Below are positions 36,202 to 46,476 of a stretch of DNA of 64,000 bases, in pieces. The notes beneath the pieces were generated by a model. It was not told the DNA's origin and searched no databases. It worked only from the letters and a program-made list of their open reading frames with translations. The translations under genes were made by a program, and so were the position numbers. The stretch spans positions 3,472,001 through 3,536,000 of the forward strand of contig NZ_CP159486.1 of NCBI RefSeq assembly GCF_041902845.1, given 5' to 3'. The DNA is from Limibacterium fermenti. GTDB taxonomy: Bacteria > Bacteroidota > Bacteroidia > Bacteroidales > Dysgonomonadaceae. Within the stretch, counting starts at the first letter, position 1, and each line of letters starts with the position of its first letter.

Positions 36202-38277
36202 TTAAAGCGTATCACGCTTTTTTAATTCGGGATATACGATACGCGAATGATAAACGGTTTTCAACTTATCTACAAATACGTCTTTTACCGTCTGGATATC
36301 CTTGAAGGTAATGGGAGATTGTTTAAAATAACCTTCCGCCAATTGACTGTCGATAATTTTATCCACCAAATTCCGAAGCGACTCTTCGGTATATTCATTT
36401 AAACTTCGGGAAGAAGCTTCTACAGAATCGGCCATCATCATGATCGCCGTCTCCTTCGAAAAGGGATTCGGCCCGGGATAACGGAATATGCTCTCATCGG
36501 CTTCTTTACCGGGATTGGCATTTTTCCAGGAAATATAAAAATATTTCGGCATGCTGGTACCATGGTGCGTTTCGATAAAATCGATTATTTGCTGAGGCAG
36601 GTTATTCTTCTGAGCGATCTTCACCCCGTCTTTCACATGATTAATAATGATGCGCGCGCTCTCTTCGAAAGGCAACCCCTCATGAGGGTTCATTCCGGGG
36701 GTCTGATTTTCGGTGAAGAACGCCGGATTGACCATTTTACCGATATCATGATAGAGAGCGCCGGTGCGAATGAGGGAAGCATTTGCGCCCAGTTTTGCCG
36801 CCGCGGCCATGCCCAGATTCGACACTTGCAAGGAATGTTGAAATGTCCCGGGCGCCTTTTCAGAAAGCTCCTTAAGCAAAGGCTTATTGATATTGGATAA
36901 TTCCACTAAACTCACCCCGGAGATAAATCCGAATGATTTTTCGACCATATATACCAATGAATACGAAAACATAATAAAGATAAAATTGATAAGGAAATAA
37001 ACCAATACCACCCAATTCGCTTTATCTAAACTTCCTTCCTGGTACATAACCATTCCCAGATAAACAAAGATGTAAGTGAGGAGGATAAAAAACGAACTCC
37101 GGATGAGTTGCGACCGTTCCGACAATTCCTTGAGCATAAAAATCGAAACGATGGCTGCCGACAACTGAATGAGCATAAACTCAAACGGAAAAGGCACCAT
37201 CAACGCGCTAAGCATAATCGTTATTAAACTGGCGAACAGCGCCGTTCTCGAATCGATAAACGTCCGTATCAGGATCGTAACGATTGCATACGGAATAATG
37301 TAGACATTAAACAAATCCAACCGTACGGTTAAAGCCGTCAACACCACAAAAATGATGATCAGCAACAACATAAACAAAACATGTTTGCGATTGCGATATT
37401 CGCGTGGGCGGAAAAACAACAGATACATATAAAAAGAGCCTAACATGAGCGAGATCAGCAACAGTTGCCCGATAATCACCGAACTGTTGCGGGTGGATCC
37501 GCCGCTCCGCTCTTCCATCACCCGCTTGTATGAAGACAAAATGGTGTACGTGCGGGTATCCACAATTTCCCCTTGATCGATAATACGCTGCCCCGCCTGC
37601 ACCATTCCGGAACTGGGGGAAACCTGTTGAATAAACTCCTCACGAGCCTTGTCGGAAGTAGAAGCATCGTAAACGATATTTTCGCGAATGTAGTCATTGA
37701 TATCTGCCGAGCGCAAGACACTCACGTCCAAACTCCGGGGGATATCATTCAAAACCTTTTCATACGCCGTCCGTATCGTATAAAAAGAGCCGATATCCTT
37801 TGATTGTGCGACATTCCCTTGCTTAATCCTCAACGATTGAGTCTGGCTGGCGAAGATGCGGTCATAATCTTGCGACTGCATAATTCCCGTTTCATAGATT
37901 TCATTGATTTTGTTACGAATGTAGCGAATATATTCCGGAGGAATTTCCCTCAATTTAGGGTTCGCCTTAACATCATTTTCAAATTTAGCCATGGCGTTTT
38001 TTTGAGCGTCAGTATCCATGATAAAATAGGACTCATAGTACTGAAGGATGCTATCTTGTTCGGTTTTAAGCTGCTCGGCCGACTTGTAAATCGGAAAGTC
38101 GAAAGGCGCCGTTAACAACCCATATTGCCAGGGCTTTCCTTCACTGAAAGAATATTTAAATTTGCCTTGTCGCGGAAATATATACGTAATCAGAAGCACG
38201 GCAATAACAAAAATCATGGGAATGAAAACACGGGTTTTCATTCTAATTTTTTTAACTGGTCTTTCGCTCATATCCAT
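36202..38277 (-). CDS. 7TM-HD family protein, PgpH-like cyclic-di-AMP phosphodiesterase
   Basis: 691 residues. One N-terminal membrane helix, an extracytoplasmic 7TMR-HDED domain (about 50-270), seven membrane helices (about 275-470) and a C-terminal HD domain. HD residues are seen: TFQHSLQVSNLG, GALYHDIGKM, GLPFEESARIIINHVKDG and ETHHGTSMPKYFY. The domain order is that of PgpH, which hydrolyses cyclic di-AMP to pApA and so affects osmotic and wall homeostasis. It lies downstream of waaA on the same strand with a repeat-bearing gap of 117 bases. Confidence 0.9.
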   Translation of the reverse strand: MDMSERPVKKIRMKTRVFIPMIFVIAVLLITYIFPRQGKFKYSFSEGKPWQYGLLTAPFDFPIYKSAEQLKTEQDSILQYYESYFIMDTDAQKNAMAKFENDVKANPKLREIPPEYIRYIRNKINEIYETGIMQSQDYDRIFASQTQSLRIKQGNVAQSKDIGSFYTIRTAYEKVLNDIPRSLDVSVLRSADINDYIRENIVYDASTSDKAREEFIQQVSPSSGMVQAGQRIIDQGEIVDTRTYTILSSYKRVMEERSGGSTRNSSVIIGQLLLISLMLGSFYMYLLFFRPREYRNRKHVLFMLLLIIIFVVLTALTVRLDLFNVYIIPYAIVTILIRTFIDSRTALFASLITIMLSALMVPFPFEFMLIQLSAAIVSIFMLKELSERSQLIRSSFFILLTYIFVYLGMVMYQEGSLDKANWVVLVYFLINFIFIMFSYSLVYMVEKSFGFISGVSLVELSNINKPLLKELSEKAPGTFQHSLQVSNLGMAAAAKLGANASLIRTGALYHDIGKMVNPAFFTENQTPGMNPHEGLPFEESARIIINHVKDGVKIAQKNNLPQQIIDFIETHHGTSMPKYFYISWKNANPGKEADESIFRYPGPNPFSKETAIMMMADSVEASSRSLNEYTEESLRNLVDKIIDSQLAEGYFKQSPITFKDIQTVKDVFVDKLKTVYHSRIVYPELKKRDTL

Positions 38278-38337
38278 CTCCTTATGTTAGTAGGCTTCCA
38301 TAAAACAATTGGTTATCCGTTATTGTTTTACAATCTG

Positions 38338-38403
38338 CATCAATCTCTTATCAATCTTCCTTCAATCTCTCACCAATCTTTCATCAATCTTTCATCAATC
38401 CAA
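38338..38403. repeat. Six tandem 11-bp repeats at the waaA 3' end
   Basis: Six 11-bp units of the type CATCAATCTTT (variants TATCAATCTTC, CTTCAATCTCT, CACCAATCTTT). The last unit covers the waaA stop codon (38395-38397). Confidence 0.9.
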
Positions 38404-39624
38404 CCCGATTATATCGATAATTTTTTGCGTAGCCCCCCCGTTACTGAAAATATAGGCTTCCGCCTTTTTCCCGGCTGCTTTTATACTCTCCGAAGACCGG
38501 AGAAGGCCATCCATCCTTTCGTTAAAACTGTCCTTATCATCAATGGAGAAACCTCCCCCGTGATAGATAAGATCATACGCTTCCCGGAACTTGACAAAAT
38601 TCGGCCCGAAAATGACAGGAATACCCCACACCGCAGCTTCCAACAGATTGTGAATACCCACGCCGAATCCGCCTCCCACATAAGCAATATCTCCATAACG
38701 ATACATCGACGAAAGCAACCCGAAGCAATCGATGATGACACAATCGTGGCGCTGGATATTTTGTAACGTTGCCCCGGAATATCGAATGACCGGTCTTTTG
38801 ATCTTCTTTTCGATACGGATCAGATGGTCTTCATCTATTTCATGAGGCGCGACGATCATTTTCATATCCGGATGGGAATTGAAATAGTCGATAAAAATGT
38901 CCTCATCCGGCTCCCATGAACTACCCGCTATAAAAATCGTTTTGGGATTATCCGCCTGAATAAATCTTTCGACCAAGGGCAAAGGTAATGATTCTTTACG
39001 AACATCCATCACCCGATCGATGCGGGTATCGCCCGTAACGGTGACTTGACGGATTTGATGCGCTTCCAGCAATTCTTTCGAATGCTCGTCCTGGACAAAA
39101 ATGTGCGTATAAAACCGCAGCATCTTCCCATATTTCCCGCGTCCTTTATGAAAAAACGGCTGCTCGGGCCGGAAAACCGCCGAAACAAGATACACCGGGA
39201 TCCGTTGCAAATAACTTTCATGAATAAAGTTATACCAGAATTCATATTTCACAAAAACGGCCACATACGGCTTCGCTAATTCCAGAAAACGCGTCACATT
39301 CCGTTTCGTATCGAAAGGCAAATAGCAGACAATGTCAGCCAGAGGATAATTCTTACGGACTTCGTATCCCGAAGGGGAAAAGAAAGTCAATAAAATTTTA
39401 TACTCGGGCATTTTACCCTTAACCGTCTCGATAATAGGTCTCGCCTGCTCAAACTCGCCCAAAGAAGCGGCATGTATCCATACATATTTCTCGCCCGGTA
39501 TAATCTTTTCACGCAGAATGCGAAACGTATCCCTTTGTCCGGAAACCATACGCCTTGCTTTTTTGTGAAAAGGCGATACCAGCCGGACAAAAAAAGCATA
39601 CAGGGCAATCGCTATATTATACAT
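38395..39624 (-). CDS. waaA: 3-deoxy-D-manno-octulosonic acid (Kdo) transferase
   Basis: 409 residues. Adds Kdo from CMP-Kdo to lipid A precursor at the inner face of the cytoplasmic membrane. An N-terminal membrane anchor (MYNIAIALYAFFVRLVSPF) precedes the GT-B fold (GT30). Signatures: YVWIHAASLGEFEQARPIIE with the catalytic Glu, FVKYEFWYNFI, VTGDTRIDRVMD, and in the C-domain FIAGSSWEPDED and YVGGGFGVGIHNLLEAAVWGIPVIFGPNF. It starts two bases after the gltX stop, so gltX-waaA is one operon. The 3' end runs into an 11-bp tandem repeat. Confidence 0.95.
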   Translation of the reverse strand: MYNIAIALYAFFVRLVSPFHKKARRMVSGQRDTFRILREKIIPGEKYVWIHAASLGEFEQARPIIETVKGKMPEYKILLTFFSPSGYEVRKNYPLADIVCYLPFDTKRNVTRFLELAKPYVAVFVKYEFWYNFIHESYLQRIPVYLVSAVFRPEQPFFHKGRGKYGKMLRFYTHIFVQDEHSKELLEAHQIRQVTVTGDTRIDRVMDVRKESLPLPLVERFIQADNPKTIFIAGSSWEPDEDIFIDYFNSHPDMKMIVAPHEIDEDHLIRIEKKIKRPVIRYSGATLQNIQRHDCVIIDCFGLLSSMYRYGDIAYVGGGFGVGIHNLLEAAVWGIPVIFGPNFVKFREAYDLIYHGGGFSIDDKDSFNERMDGLLRSSESIKAAGKKAEAYIFSNGGATQKIIDIIGLD

Positions 39625-39626
39625 CT

Positions 39627-41141
39627 TCAGTGGGCCGATATGTTTTCTATCGCACGACGTAAACGAAGAGTCGTTTCCTGTTTGCCGATAATCTCCGTGA
39701 TGTCGAACATGTGAGGCCCTTTGCCTTCTCCCACAATGGCCAGGCGGAAAGCATTCATAATGTTACCGGTATGATATCCTTTCTCTTCGATCCATTTCAT
39801 AACGACTTTCTCCTGATTCGCGATGGAGAAATCATCGATCGTTTCGATCAAGTCGGCAAGTTCGCCCATTTGGGCGGGAGATTCCGGCTTCCAACGCTTC
39901 CGTACGGTTTTCTCGTCATAGCTTTCGGGGGCGACGAAGAAATAAGCGGCCTGATCCCACAGCTCCTCGACAAAGCTCACCCGGTCTTTAACCAACCCGA
40001 TGATTTTTACCACTTTTTCGTGTGGGGCAATAACGTCATGTTGCTTTAAAACCGGCTCAAACATCGCGGCCAGCGTTTCGTCCGGAGTAGCATGGATATA
40101 TTTATGATTATACCACTTCGCCTTTTCATAATCGAACTTCGCACCGCTCTTGCTGCATCGTTCAAAAGAAAATTCCCGGATTAGTTCTTCGAGCGAAAAA
40201 ATCTCTTGTTCGGTACCCGGGTTCCAACCCAGAAAAGCAAGGAAATTGATCACCGCTTCGGGAAGATAACCGCTTTCGCGATATCCCGAAGAAATCTCTT
40301 GCGTTTTCGGATCCTTCCATTCCAAAGGGAAAACCGGGAAGCCCAAACGGTCTCCGTCGCGCTTGCTGAGCTTTCCATTTCCTTCGGGCTTCAGCAACAA
40401 CGGCAGGTGGGCAAATTGCGGCATATCCCAGCCAAAGCTTTTATAGAGCCATACGTGCAAGGGAGCGGAAGGCAACCATTCTTCGCCTCGAATTACATGG
40501 GTAATATCCATTAAATGATCATCCACAATATTGGCCAAATGGTACGTGGGTAACTGATCGGAAGATTTGAACAACACTTTATCATCGAGTATCGAAGAGT
40601 TAATCGTGACGTTCCCCCGGATAAGATCTTGAACCGTAATATCGATATCGGGTTCTATTTCGGCACGTACCACATATTGAGCTCCGTCGGCAATAAGCTG
40701 TTGCGTCTCTTCGCCAGAGAGCGTGAGGGAATTCCGCATCGATAAGCGGGTAGAAGCATCGTATTGAAAATTACGGATTTCATTGCGTTTTGCTTCGAGT
40801 TCCTCCGGGGTGTCAAATGCAATATAGGCCTTCTCTTTTTCCAGAAGCAGATCGACATACTTCTTGTAAATATCTTTTCGTTCCGATTGACGATACGGAC
40901 CATAAGGGCCTCCTTTACGCGGACTTTCATCAAATTCCAACCCGAGCCAGTCAAAGGACTCCTGTATATAATCTTCCGCACCCTCTACAAAACGATGGGA
41001 ATCGGTATCCTCAATACGGAGGATGAAATCGCCGTTATTTTTTTGGGCGAACAAGTAATTATATAGTGCCGTACGGACGCCGCCTATATGCAGTGGCCCT
41101 GTGGGGCTTGGCGCAAAACGCAATCTTACTTTTTGGGACAT
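39627..41141 (-). CDS. gltX: Glutamyl-tRNA synthetase
   Basis: 504 residues, class I synthetase that charges tRNA-Glu. The HIGH motif is in RFAPSPTGPLHIGGVRTALYNYL at the N-terminus; KMSKS appears as NGKLSKRDGDRLGFPVFP near residue 250. The C-terminal anticodon-binding helices are complete (family length). It is first gene of the gltX-waaA operon under a full-consensus promoter. Confidence 0.97.
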   Translation of the reverse strand: MSQKVRLRFAPSPTGPLHIGGVRTALYNYLFAQKNNGDFILRIEDTDSHRFVEGAEDYIQESFDWLGLEFDESPRKGGPYGPYRQSERKDIYKKYVDLLLEKEKAYIAFDTPEELEAKRNEIRNFQYDASTRLSMRNSLTLSGEETQQLIADGAQYVVRAEIEPDIDITVQDLIRGNVTINSSILDDKVLFKSSDQLPTYHLANIVDDHLMDITHVIRGEEWLPSAPLHVWLYKSFGWDMPQFAHLPLLLKPEGNGKLSKRDGDRLGFPVFPLEWKDPKTQEISSGYRESGYLPEAVINFLAFLGWNPGTEQEIFSLEELIREFSFERCSKSGAKFDYEKAKWYNHKYIHATPDETLAAMFEPVLKQHDVIAPHEKVVKIIGLVKDRVSFVEELWDQAAYFFVAPESYDEKTVRKRWKPESPAQMGELADLIETIDDFSIANQEKVVMKWIEEKGYHTGNIMNAFRLAIVGEGKGPHMFDITEIIGKQETTLRLRRAIENISAH

Positions 41142-41163
41142 ATCTGTTTATTTATCTATGGTG

Positions 41164-41195
41164 CAAAGATAGAGTTTTTTGTCAATCAGTACAAA
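41164..41195 (-). promoter_or_regulatory. Promoter of gltX-waaA
   Basis: Minus strand TTTG (41195-41192), 20-base spacer, TATCTTTG (41171-41164), 22 bases before the gltX ATG. Confidence 0.78.
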
Positions 41196-41433
41196 TGCAA
41201 AGCCCTTTATAATGTATAAGCAACCGAGAGAGCCATTCAAGCGGTATCTTCGGTAAGACAAAAAAAGGAACGGCGAAAAATCACTTTCCACCGCCCTTTT
41301 TAAATTAATAAACAAATAGAGCTTGCTTAGAAATTAAAATATAAAAAATAGAGTCTTCATATTAGAGAGTTTATATACAATAAAAAATCCAAATGCTTTA
41401 TTTTGAACCCTTAATCGGGCAATTATAAGTTTT
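41196..41433. other. Gap between gltX promoter and susD 3 terminator
   Basis: AT-rich, no gene. A weak hairpin with GGCG/CGCC lies at about 41270-41300, flanked by A and T runs on both sides. Nothing else supported. Confidence 0.35.
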
Positions 41434-41469
41434 AAAAAGACAGAGCGGGGAATCACTCCTGGCTCTGTC
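41434..41469 (-). terminator. Terminator of susCD pair 3
   Basis: Minus strand GACAGAGC pairs with GCTCTGTC, followed by five T. Confidence 0.85.
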
Positions 41470-41580
41470 CGAATCCTTTCAATAGAGTTTAATCTTAGTA
41501 GAGTTTTATGTAAAAAAAATTCACTGAAAGGTTTTTTGTTAGATATAACTATAACCAGATGATTTTCTTAGAAAAATAAT

Positions 41581-43068
41581 TTACCATCCCTGATTTTGAA
41601 CTAAGTTTGGATTGAGATTAAGATCATAGGACGGAATTCCCCACACAAACTTATCATCGCCCGGCTCAACGGTCAAATCTACATATCTCTTAACAACTGC
41701 GGACTCATCTTGAGGTTCGGATCTTGTAAAACCTAATCCCCAACGCTTCAGGTCTGTCAGACGCGTACCTTCCGCCAACAGCTCCCTCACTCGCTCATCT
41801 TTAACCTCTTCAAACAAAGCATCCCCACTTAAACCTGTCAAAGCAGGTAATCCTCTCGCTTTTCGTAAATCATTCAAACGAGTAAGCGCTAAATCACTCT
41901 GAGTTCCTCTTGCACCGGCTTCCGCGACAATCAAATACAGTTCTGCCGTTCTAAAAAGAATCGGAGAATGCAAAAGATTACCGGTTGAGGAGAATTCTTT
42001 TGTCAAAGGATATTTATTTAATGAATATATATTTTTAAAATTCCCCGATGCCAGTTTTAACGTGTGGTTTGCAAAATAAACTTCTTTTCTGAAATCATCG
42101 TTATGATACAACTCATAGACCTTTTTTCCCGGTATGTAAAGGGGAATATAGGTAGCGTCGGTTGAGCTGTAACCGTTTAAATATACAGCATTGGTATTGG
42201 GCGCTTCCTTGCTTCCGTCAATAACTAAATGGGTTATAATCTCCGTTCCTTTGTCACTTCCCCACAAGGTTTTCAAGGCCTCTTTTGTCGTAACTAACGG
42301 ATAAGAACCGGATGTAATAATTTTTTCAGCTTCCGTAATAGCATTATTCCATTCTTCTAAATTCAGATATAATCTTGCTTTTAAAGCTGTGATCGCATCT
42401 TTAGTAAATCGAGAAGGACTATCTTTATAAGTGGCTACTTTGGAAAAATCAATATCTTTCCATTTCGATTCTGCTTCTCCCAAATCTGCAAAAATCTGAT
42501 CGTAAACTTCTTTAATAGTCGATCGGGGTAACTTCTCTTCAATGTCATATTTCAAATTCAAAGGAACGCCTAAGTCGGTGGAAGCTGTAGAGGATTTATA
42601 GGCTTTTGCATATAAATTTATAAGATGCGCATATGCATAAGCTCTTATGAAATAAGCCTCCCCTACATAGGTGTTATAAGCGGTAACTTCTTCTTCGGAA
42701 GGAGTTACCAGAGTATGATTCTGTATAACATTGTTTAAATTTGCAATTAGATTATAGTATCCGCTCCAAGGATATTCAATGTCATAAGTCGTAGCGAGCA
42801 ATTCAGTCCAAGCATGAACGATTCCGTAATTATTCCCGTAAGAACTTGTTGCATTAAATAAGTCTGTTTGAAGATCCGGAGCTACTGTATACCGGCCATA
42901 AGAAACGCCTCTTAATAAAGCATAACTTCCATTGACAAGTGTGCCAATATCTCCAACCGATTGAAAAGACTGCGATTGTTCAATATTATCATAAGGATAA
43001 TAGTCCAAATCGCAACGAGTGAAAAAACTCGACAAAATTAATACGAATAGAATATATTTTATTTTCAT
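41581..43068 (-). CDS. SusD/RagB-type outer-membrane lipoprotein 3
   Basis: 495 residues. The lipobox ends at Cys19 (LSSFFTRC), then DLDYYPYDNIEQSQSFQSVGD. Helical TPR-like core with VGEAYFIRAYAYAHLINLYAKAY and the C-terminal RagB part with HSPILFRTAELYLIVAEAGARG and DERVRELLAEGTRLTDLKRWG. It ends NPNLVQNQGW, usual for the family. The reading frame is intact although its susC partner, 12 bases upstream, carries a stop codon. Confidence 0.94.
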   Translation of the reverse strand: MKIKYILFVLILSSFFTRCDLDYYPYDNIEQSQSFQSVGDIGTLVNGSYALLRGVSYGRYTVAPDLQTDLFNATSSYGNNYGIVHAWTELLATTYDIEYPWSGYYNLIANLNNVIQNHTLVTPSEEEVTAYNTYVGEAYFIRAYAYAHLINLYAKAYKSSTASTDLGVPLNLKYDIEEKLPRSTIKEVYDQIFADLGEAESKWKDIDFSKVATYKDSPSRFTKDAITALKARLYLNLEEWNNAITEAEKIITSGSYPLVTTKEALKTLWGSDKGTEIITHLVIDGSKEAPNTNAVYLNGYSSTDATYIPLYIPGKKVYELYHNDDFRKEVYFANHTLKLASGNFKNIYSLNKYPLTKEFSSTGNLLHSPILFRTAELYLIVAEAGARGTQSDLALTRLNDLRKARGLPALTGLSGDALFEEVKDERVRELLAEGTRLTDLKRWGLGFTRSEPQDESAVVKRYVDLTVEPGDDKFVWGIPSYDLNLNPNLVQNQGW

Positions 43069-43080
43069 AAATTCATTTAT

Positions 43081-46041
43081 TTAGAAAGTTAAATTAAAAC
43101 CTGCCGAAATCTGTTTAGTATTCGGATTTTGACCGTATGTTAAGTTGGAATCAACTTCCGGATCTTGCCCGCTATACTTGGTCCATGTAAGTAAATTTCG
43201 CCCTGTTACAAATACACGAGCCGAACTGAAGAAATTAGATTTCTCAAGGAGCTTCTGCGGCAATGAATAATTCAACGTAATTGATTTAAGCCGTAAAAAT
43301 GAAGCATCTTCGACTAATCGGGAGTCAAACTGTGTAAATGTATAATCGAGTGACGGAAAACGAGTAACATCCCCTTCCTTTTTCCAATAATCAAGAATTC
43401 CCACATTTTGATTCTGTGCATCAAAAACCGTAGGATTCAAAGCAAAATAACTATCATTATTTAGCAGATACTTATTCAGTTGGAAAGAGAAAGCCGCTTC
43501 GAGACTAAAGCCTTTGTAACCGCCTCTTAATCCAAAACCTCCAATAATATCGGGATTCAGATTTTTCCCTATATTTTGCGACAACGTCGAGCTGTAGGTG
43601 GAAGTTACGTTGTTTGGATCTTTTACCGTTACAGACGGATCGTCTCCCGGAATGTACCATTGCGGCGCACCGGTTTCGGGGTTAACGCCGGCCCAAATAG
43701 CATTATAAAAAGTTTGAGGTTGCCCTACAGTCCATATCAGGTTATAACCATCCATCGGCCAGTATTTGCCATCGCCGGTTGCTTCGGAAAAAAGTTTGGT
43801 GATTTTTTCTTTGTTATACGAGAGATTTATATACGGCTCGAGGAAAAAATCTTTGTTTTTGAATATATTATACGAAAGGGAGAGCTCCACACCGGTATTT
43901 TTAAGAGATGCCGTATTTTTCATTACGGAAGTAACACCGGATGTGTAAGGATAAGGAACGCCCACATGGAGATCCTCGTTCCTTTTATCGTAAGCTTCCA
44001 AAATCACATTCAGTTTGTCATCAAAAGCAGAGGCTTCGACGGCTACGGAAAAATGCTTCTGTTTTTCCCAGCCCAGATTCGGATTTCCGAACTTAGATAT
44101 AGCCCAGCCCAAATTCCCTTGATATTGATTCGAGCCGATTAATGAATAGAACTCATACGGATCGATTTCGGACCGTCCTTGTGTTCCATAACTCGCCCTT
44201 AAATCCAATTTAGACAACCAATTGACGTCTTTCAGAAAACTTTCGGATTTTAACTTCCATCGGCCCCCGATAGAAAAGAACCACCCGGATCTGTTATCAG
44301 CAGCCAATAAAGAACTCTCGTCCCTTCGCGCAGTGATGTCTCCGTAATATTTATCATCATAGGAATAATTGACACGTCCGAAATAGGACAAATAAGCATA
44401 CTCGTTTTTCCCGGAAGACACTGTCTTTTCACCTGTCCCCGCATCCAGTTCGGACAAACGGTCATCCGTAATTCCCTGTACCGAGGCCTCTACGGATTCA
44501 TAAGTATATTTCGTCCATTCTTGTCCTAACAAAACACTAAAATTGTGAATATCCTCAATATTCCACGAGTATTCTGCGGTATTTGTCGTCTGTAGCTGAT
44601 GTTTTCTATAACGGCTTTCACTCGTTGTACCGTTTCCTGCATATTGCACGTGTTCGGCTGACCGTTTACTCGATACATTATGATCGAAAGCATCAATGGA
44701 ATTTAGCGTTTTTAATTTAAGCCCTTCGACAGGCGTTAACTCAATATAGGAGCTACCGGTTATTTGGATTTTATTATTCGAATAGGGAAACATATCGGCC
44801 AAATAAGACAAAGAATATTGGTTCCATCCGGGAATTCTTTCTCCGTAATATTCCTTCCCGTCTTTATCATAAGGAGTATAGAACGGTGGCGCAAGATAAG
44901 ATAATCCTCCGGATAAATAATTCCAACCATACGGATTTTGCTCTTGTTCGGTATAAGCAATATTCACATTTAGCCCTGCTTTAAACCAGGGGTTGACTTC
45001 TGTATTAAAATTGAATTTAGAGGAATACCTATCAAATTTTGAACGATAAGCCAACCCTTCCTGGTCGAGTATACCAAACGATACGAAGTAATCGGATTTC
45101 TCACTCCCTCCGGAATAAGATAAATTCGCTTCAGCCAATTTCCTGTCAGCCTGATAATAATAATTTCTCCAATTCGTATTATTACCCCCATAAGTTTCTC
45201 TAATGGAATTGATGTCCTTTTCAGAATAAAAACCTGCTTCTTGCCAGAAATTCAACAATCCTTCGGTATCAAATAAATTATCCCATAACTTAGATTCAGC
45301 CAAATTGGAAATACCATATTGGGCATCCACGCTAATTCTTCCTTTTTGTCCTCTTTTTCCTCTTTTAGTCGTATAAATGATTACCCCATTAGCTGCCCGG
45401 GAACCCTAGATAGACGTTGCAGAAGCATCTTTAAGAACTGACACGCTTTCCAAATCATTGGGATTGAGAGCCAAAACCGTCGTACTGTTTACCGCAATTC
45501 CATCCAATATATAAAGAGGAGCACTACTTCCTTCAAGAGTTCCCACTCCCCGCACAACGATAGAGGATGTGGCGGAAGGTTCGCCGCTGGAAGTGTAAAT
45601 CATCACTCCCGGTACTCGTCCCTGCAAAGCATCGACAACATTGGCCGACGCCTTATTCCTAATACTTTCCGAATTAACAGTAACGATCGAGCCGGTAATC
45701 GATCCGATCTTTTGTCCGGAACCATATCCAACGACTACTAACTCATCCAATGATTTTGACCCTTCTATCAGTACTACTCTTACATTGGCGCTTACAGATA
45801 CCTCTTGAGTTTCATAACCTAAATAAGAGATAATCAATATGCCGTTTTCCGGAGCTGACAAACTAAAGTTGCCATCCGCATTGGTAGCTGTACCTCCTGA
45901 TGTACCCTTAATCAACACAGAGGCCCCGATAATGGGCTCACCCGCCTCATCGACGACCGTACCCCGTACGCGTGTCTGGGCAGTTATCACGCCTATCCCC
46001 ACAAGGAATAGCGTTAAAAACAATACTAACTTTCTTTTCAT
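43081..46041 (-). pseudogene. SusC/RagA-type TonB-dependent receptor 3, interrupted by one amber codon
   Basis: 987 codons including stop. Signal peptide MKRKLVLFLTLFLVGIGVITA, regulatory-like domain QTRVRGTVVDEAGEPIIGAS, plug with DLESVSVLKDASATSI, then TAG at 45408-45406 (codon 212) and, in the same frame, GSRAANGVIIYTTKRGKRGQKGR. The family consensus there is IYGSRAANGV, so the amber replaces the conserved Tyr by a single base change. All the rest, including the barrel to the C-terminal KQISAGFNLTF, is intact. It may be a recent pseudogene, a strain polymorphism or a sequencing error; an internal restart would lack signal peptide and half of the plug. No frameshift is involved. Confidence 0.9.
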
Positions 46042-46169
46042 AAACTACTTTTTTTAATTAATTCAATTGATTAAACTTTTTTCTTTTTTATATTTAAACG
46101 ACACTTATTAAATCATATAAAATGGAATAAAGATATTGGCACCTATAGGAACAGGCGATGATACATAAC
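46042..46169. other. AT-rich leader directly before susC 3
   Basis: 128 bases, very AT-rich. The minus strand has TATCTTTA (one base off the -7 consensus) about 90 bases before the ATG. No convincing promoter. Confidence 0.35.
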
Positions 46170-46211
46170 AAAAAAGTCCCCATGCCGAAGCATTGCTCCG
46201 ACATGAGGACT
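46170..46211 (-). terminator. Intrinsic terminator in the susC 3 leader
   Basis: Minus strand: AGTCCTCATGTCG pairs with CGGCATGGGGACT (13 pairs, two of them wobble) around an 11-base loop, followed by six T. It lies 129 bases before the susC 3 ATG, on the same strand, with no gene in between. Confidence 0.85.
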
Positions 46212-46275
46212 CATAATAGAAAAAATGGAAACTCCAGCCTTCGAGAGGAAATTTAGGAGAAGAAGATAAGGCTTG

Positions 46276-46289
46276 CCCCCCCCCCCCCC
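46276..46289. repeat. Homopolymer of 14 C (14 G on the susC 3 strand)
   Basis: Fourteen consecutive C on the plus strand, 235 bases upstream of the susC 3 ATG and 65 bases before the leader terminator. Such tracts change length by polymerase slippage. Confidence 0.92.
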
Positions 46290-46418
46290 GTTAATCTTTA
46301 TTAACAAAAGGATCGCAAAAGAATCTCTTTCCGCTAGAATAATATTGTTCAAATCTTTTTTTATCATTGTTCTTCAAGATCAAAATGATCCGTTCTCTCA
46401 AAATTTTCACTATAAAAC

Positions 46419-46451
46419 AAAAAACTCCACCGAAGCTATATCGGTGGAGTT
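46419..46451 (-). terminator. Intrinsic terminator after the Cys/Met-rich small ORF
   Basis: Minus strand AACTCCACCGA pairs perfectly with TCGGTGGAGTT (11 bp, 7-base loop), followed by six T. It starts 25 bases after the stop codon of the small reading frame. Confidence 0.9.
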
Positions 46452-46476
46452 CTCTATATGTAAATATAATTCTTCC

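Noticed and set aside
45331..45405. Frameshift in susC 3
   Set aside because: The frame is continuous on both sides of the TAG; only a nonsense codon is present.
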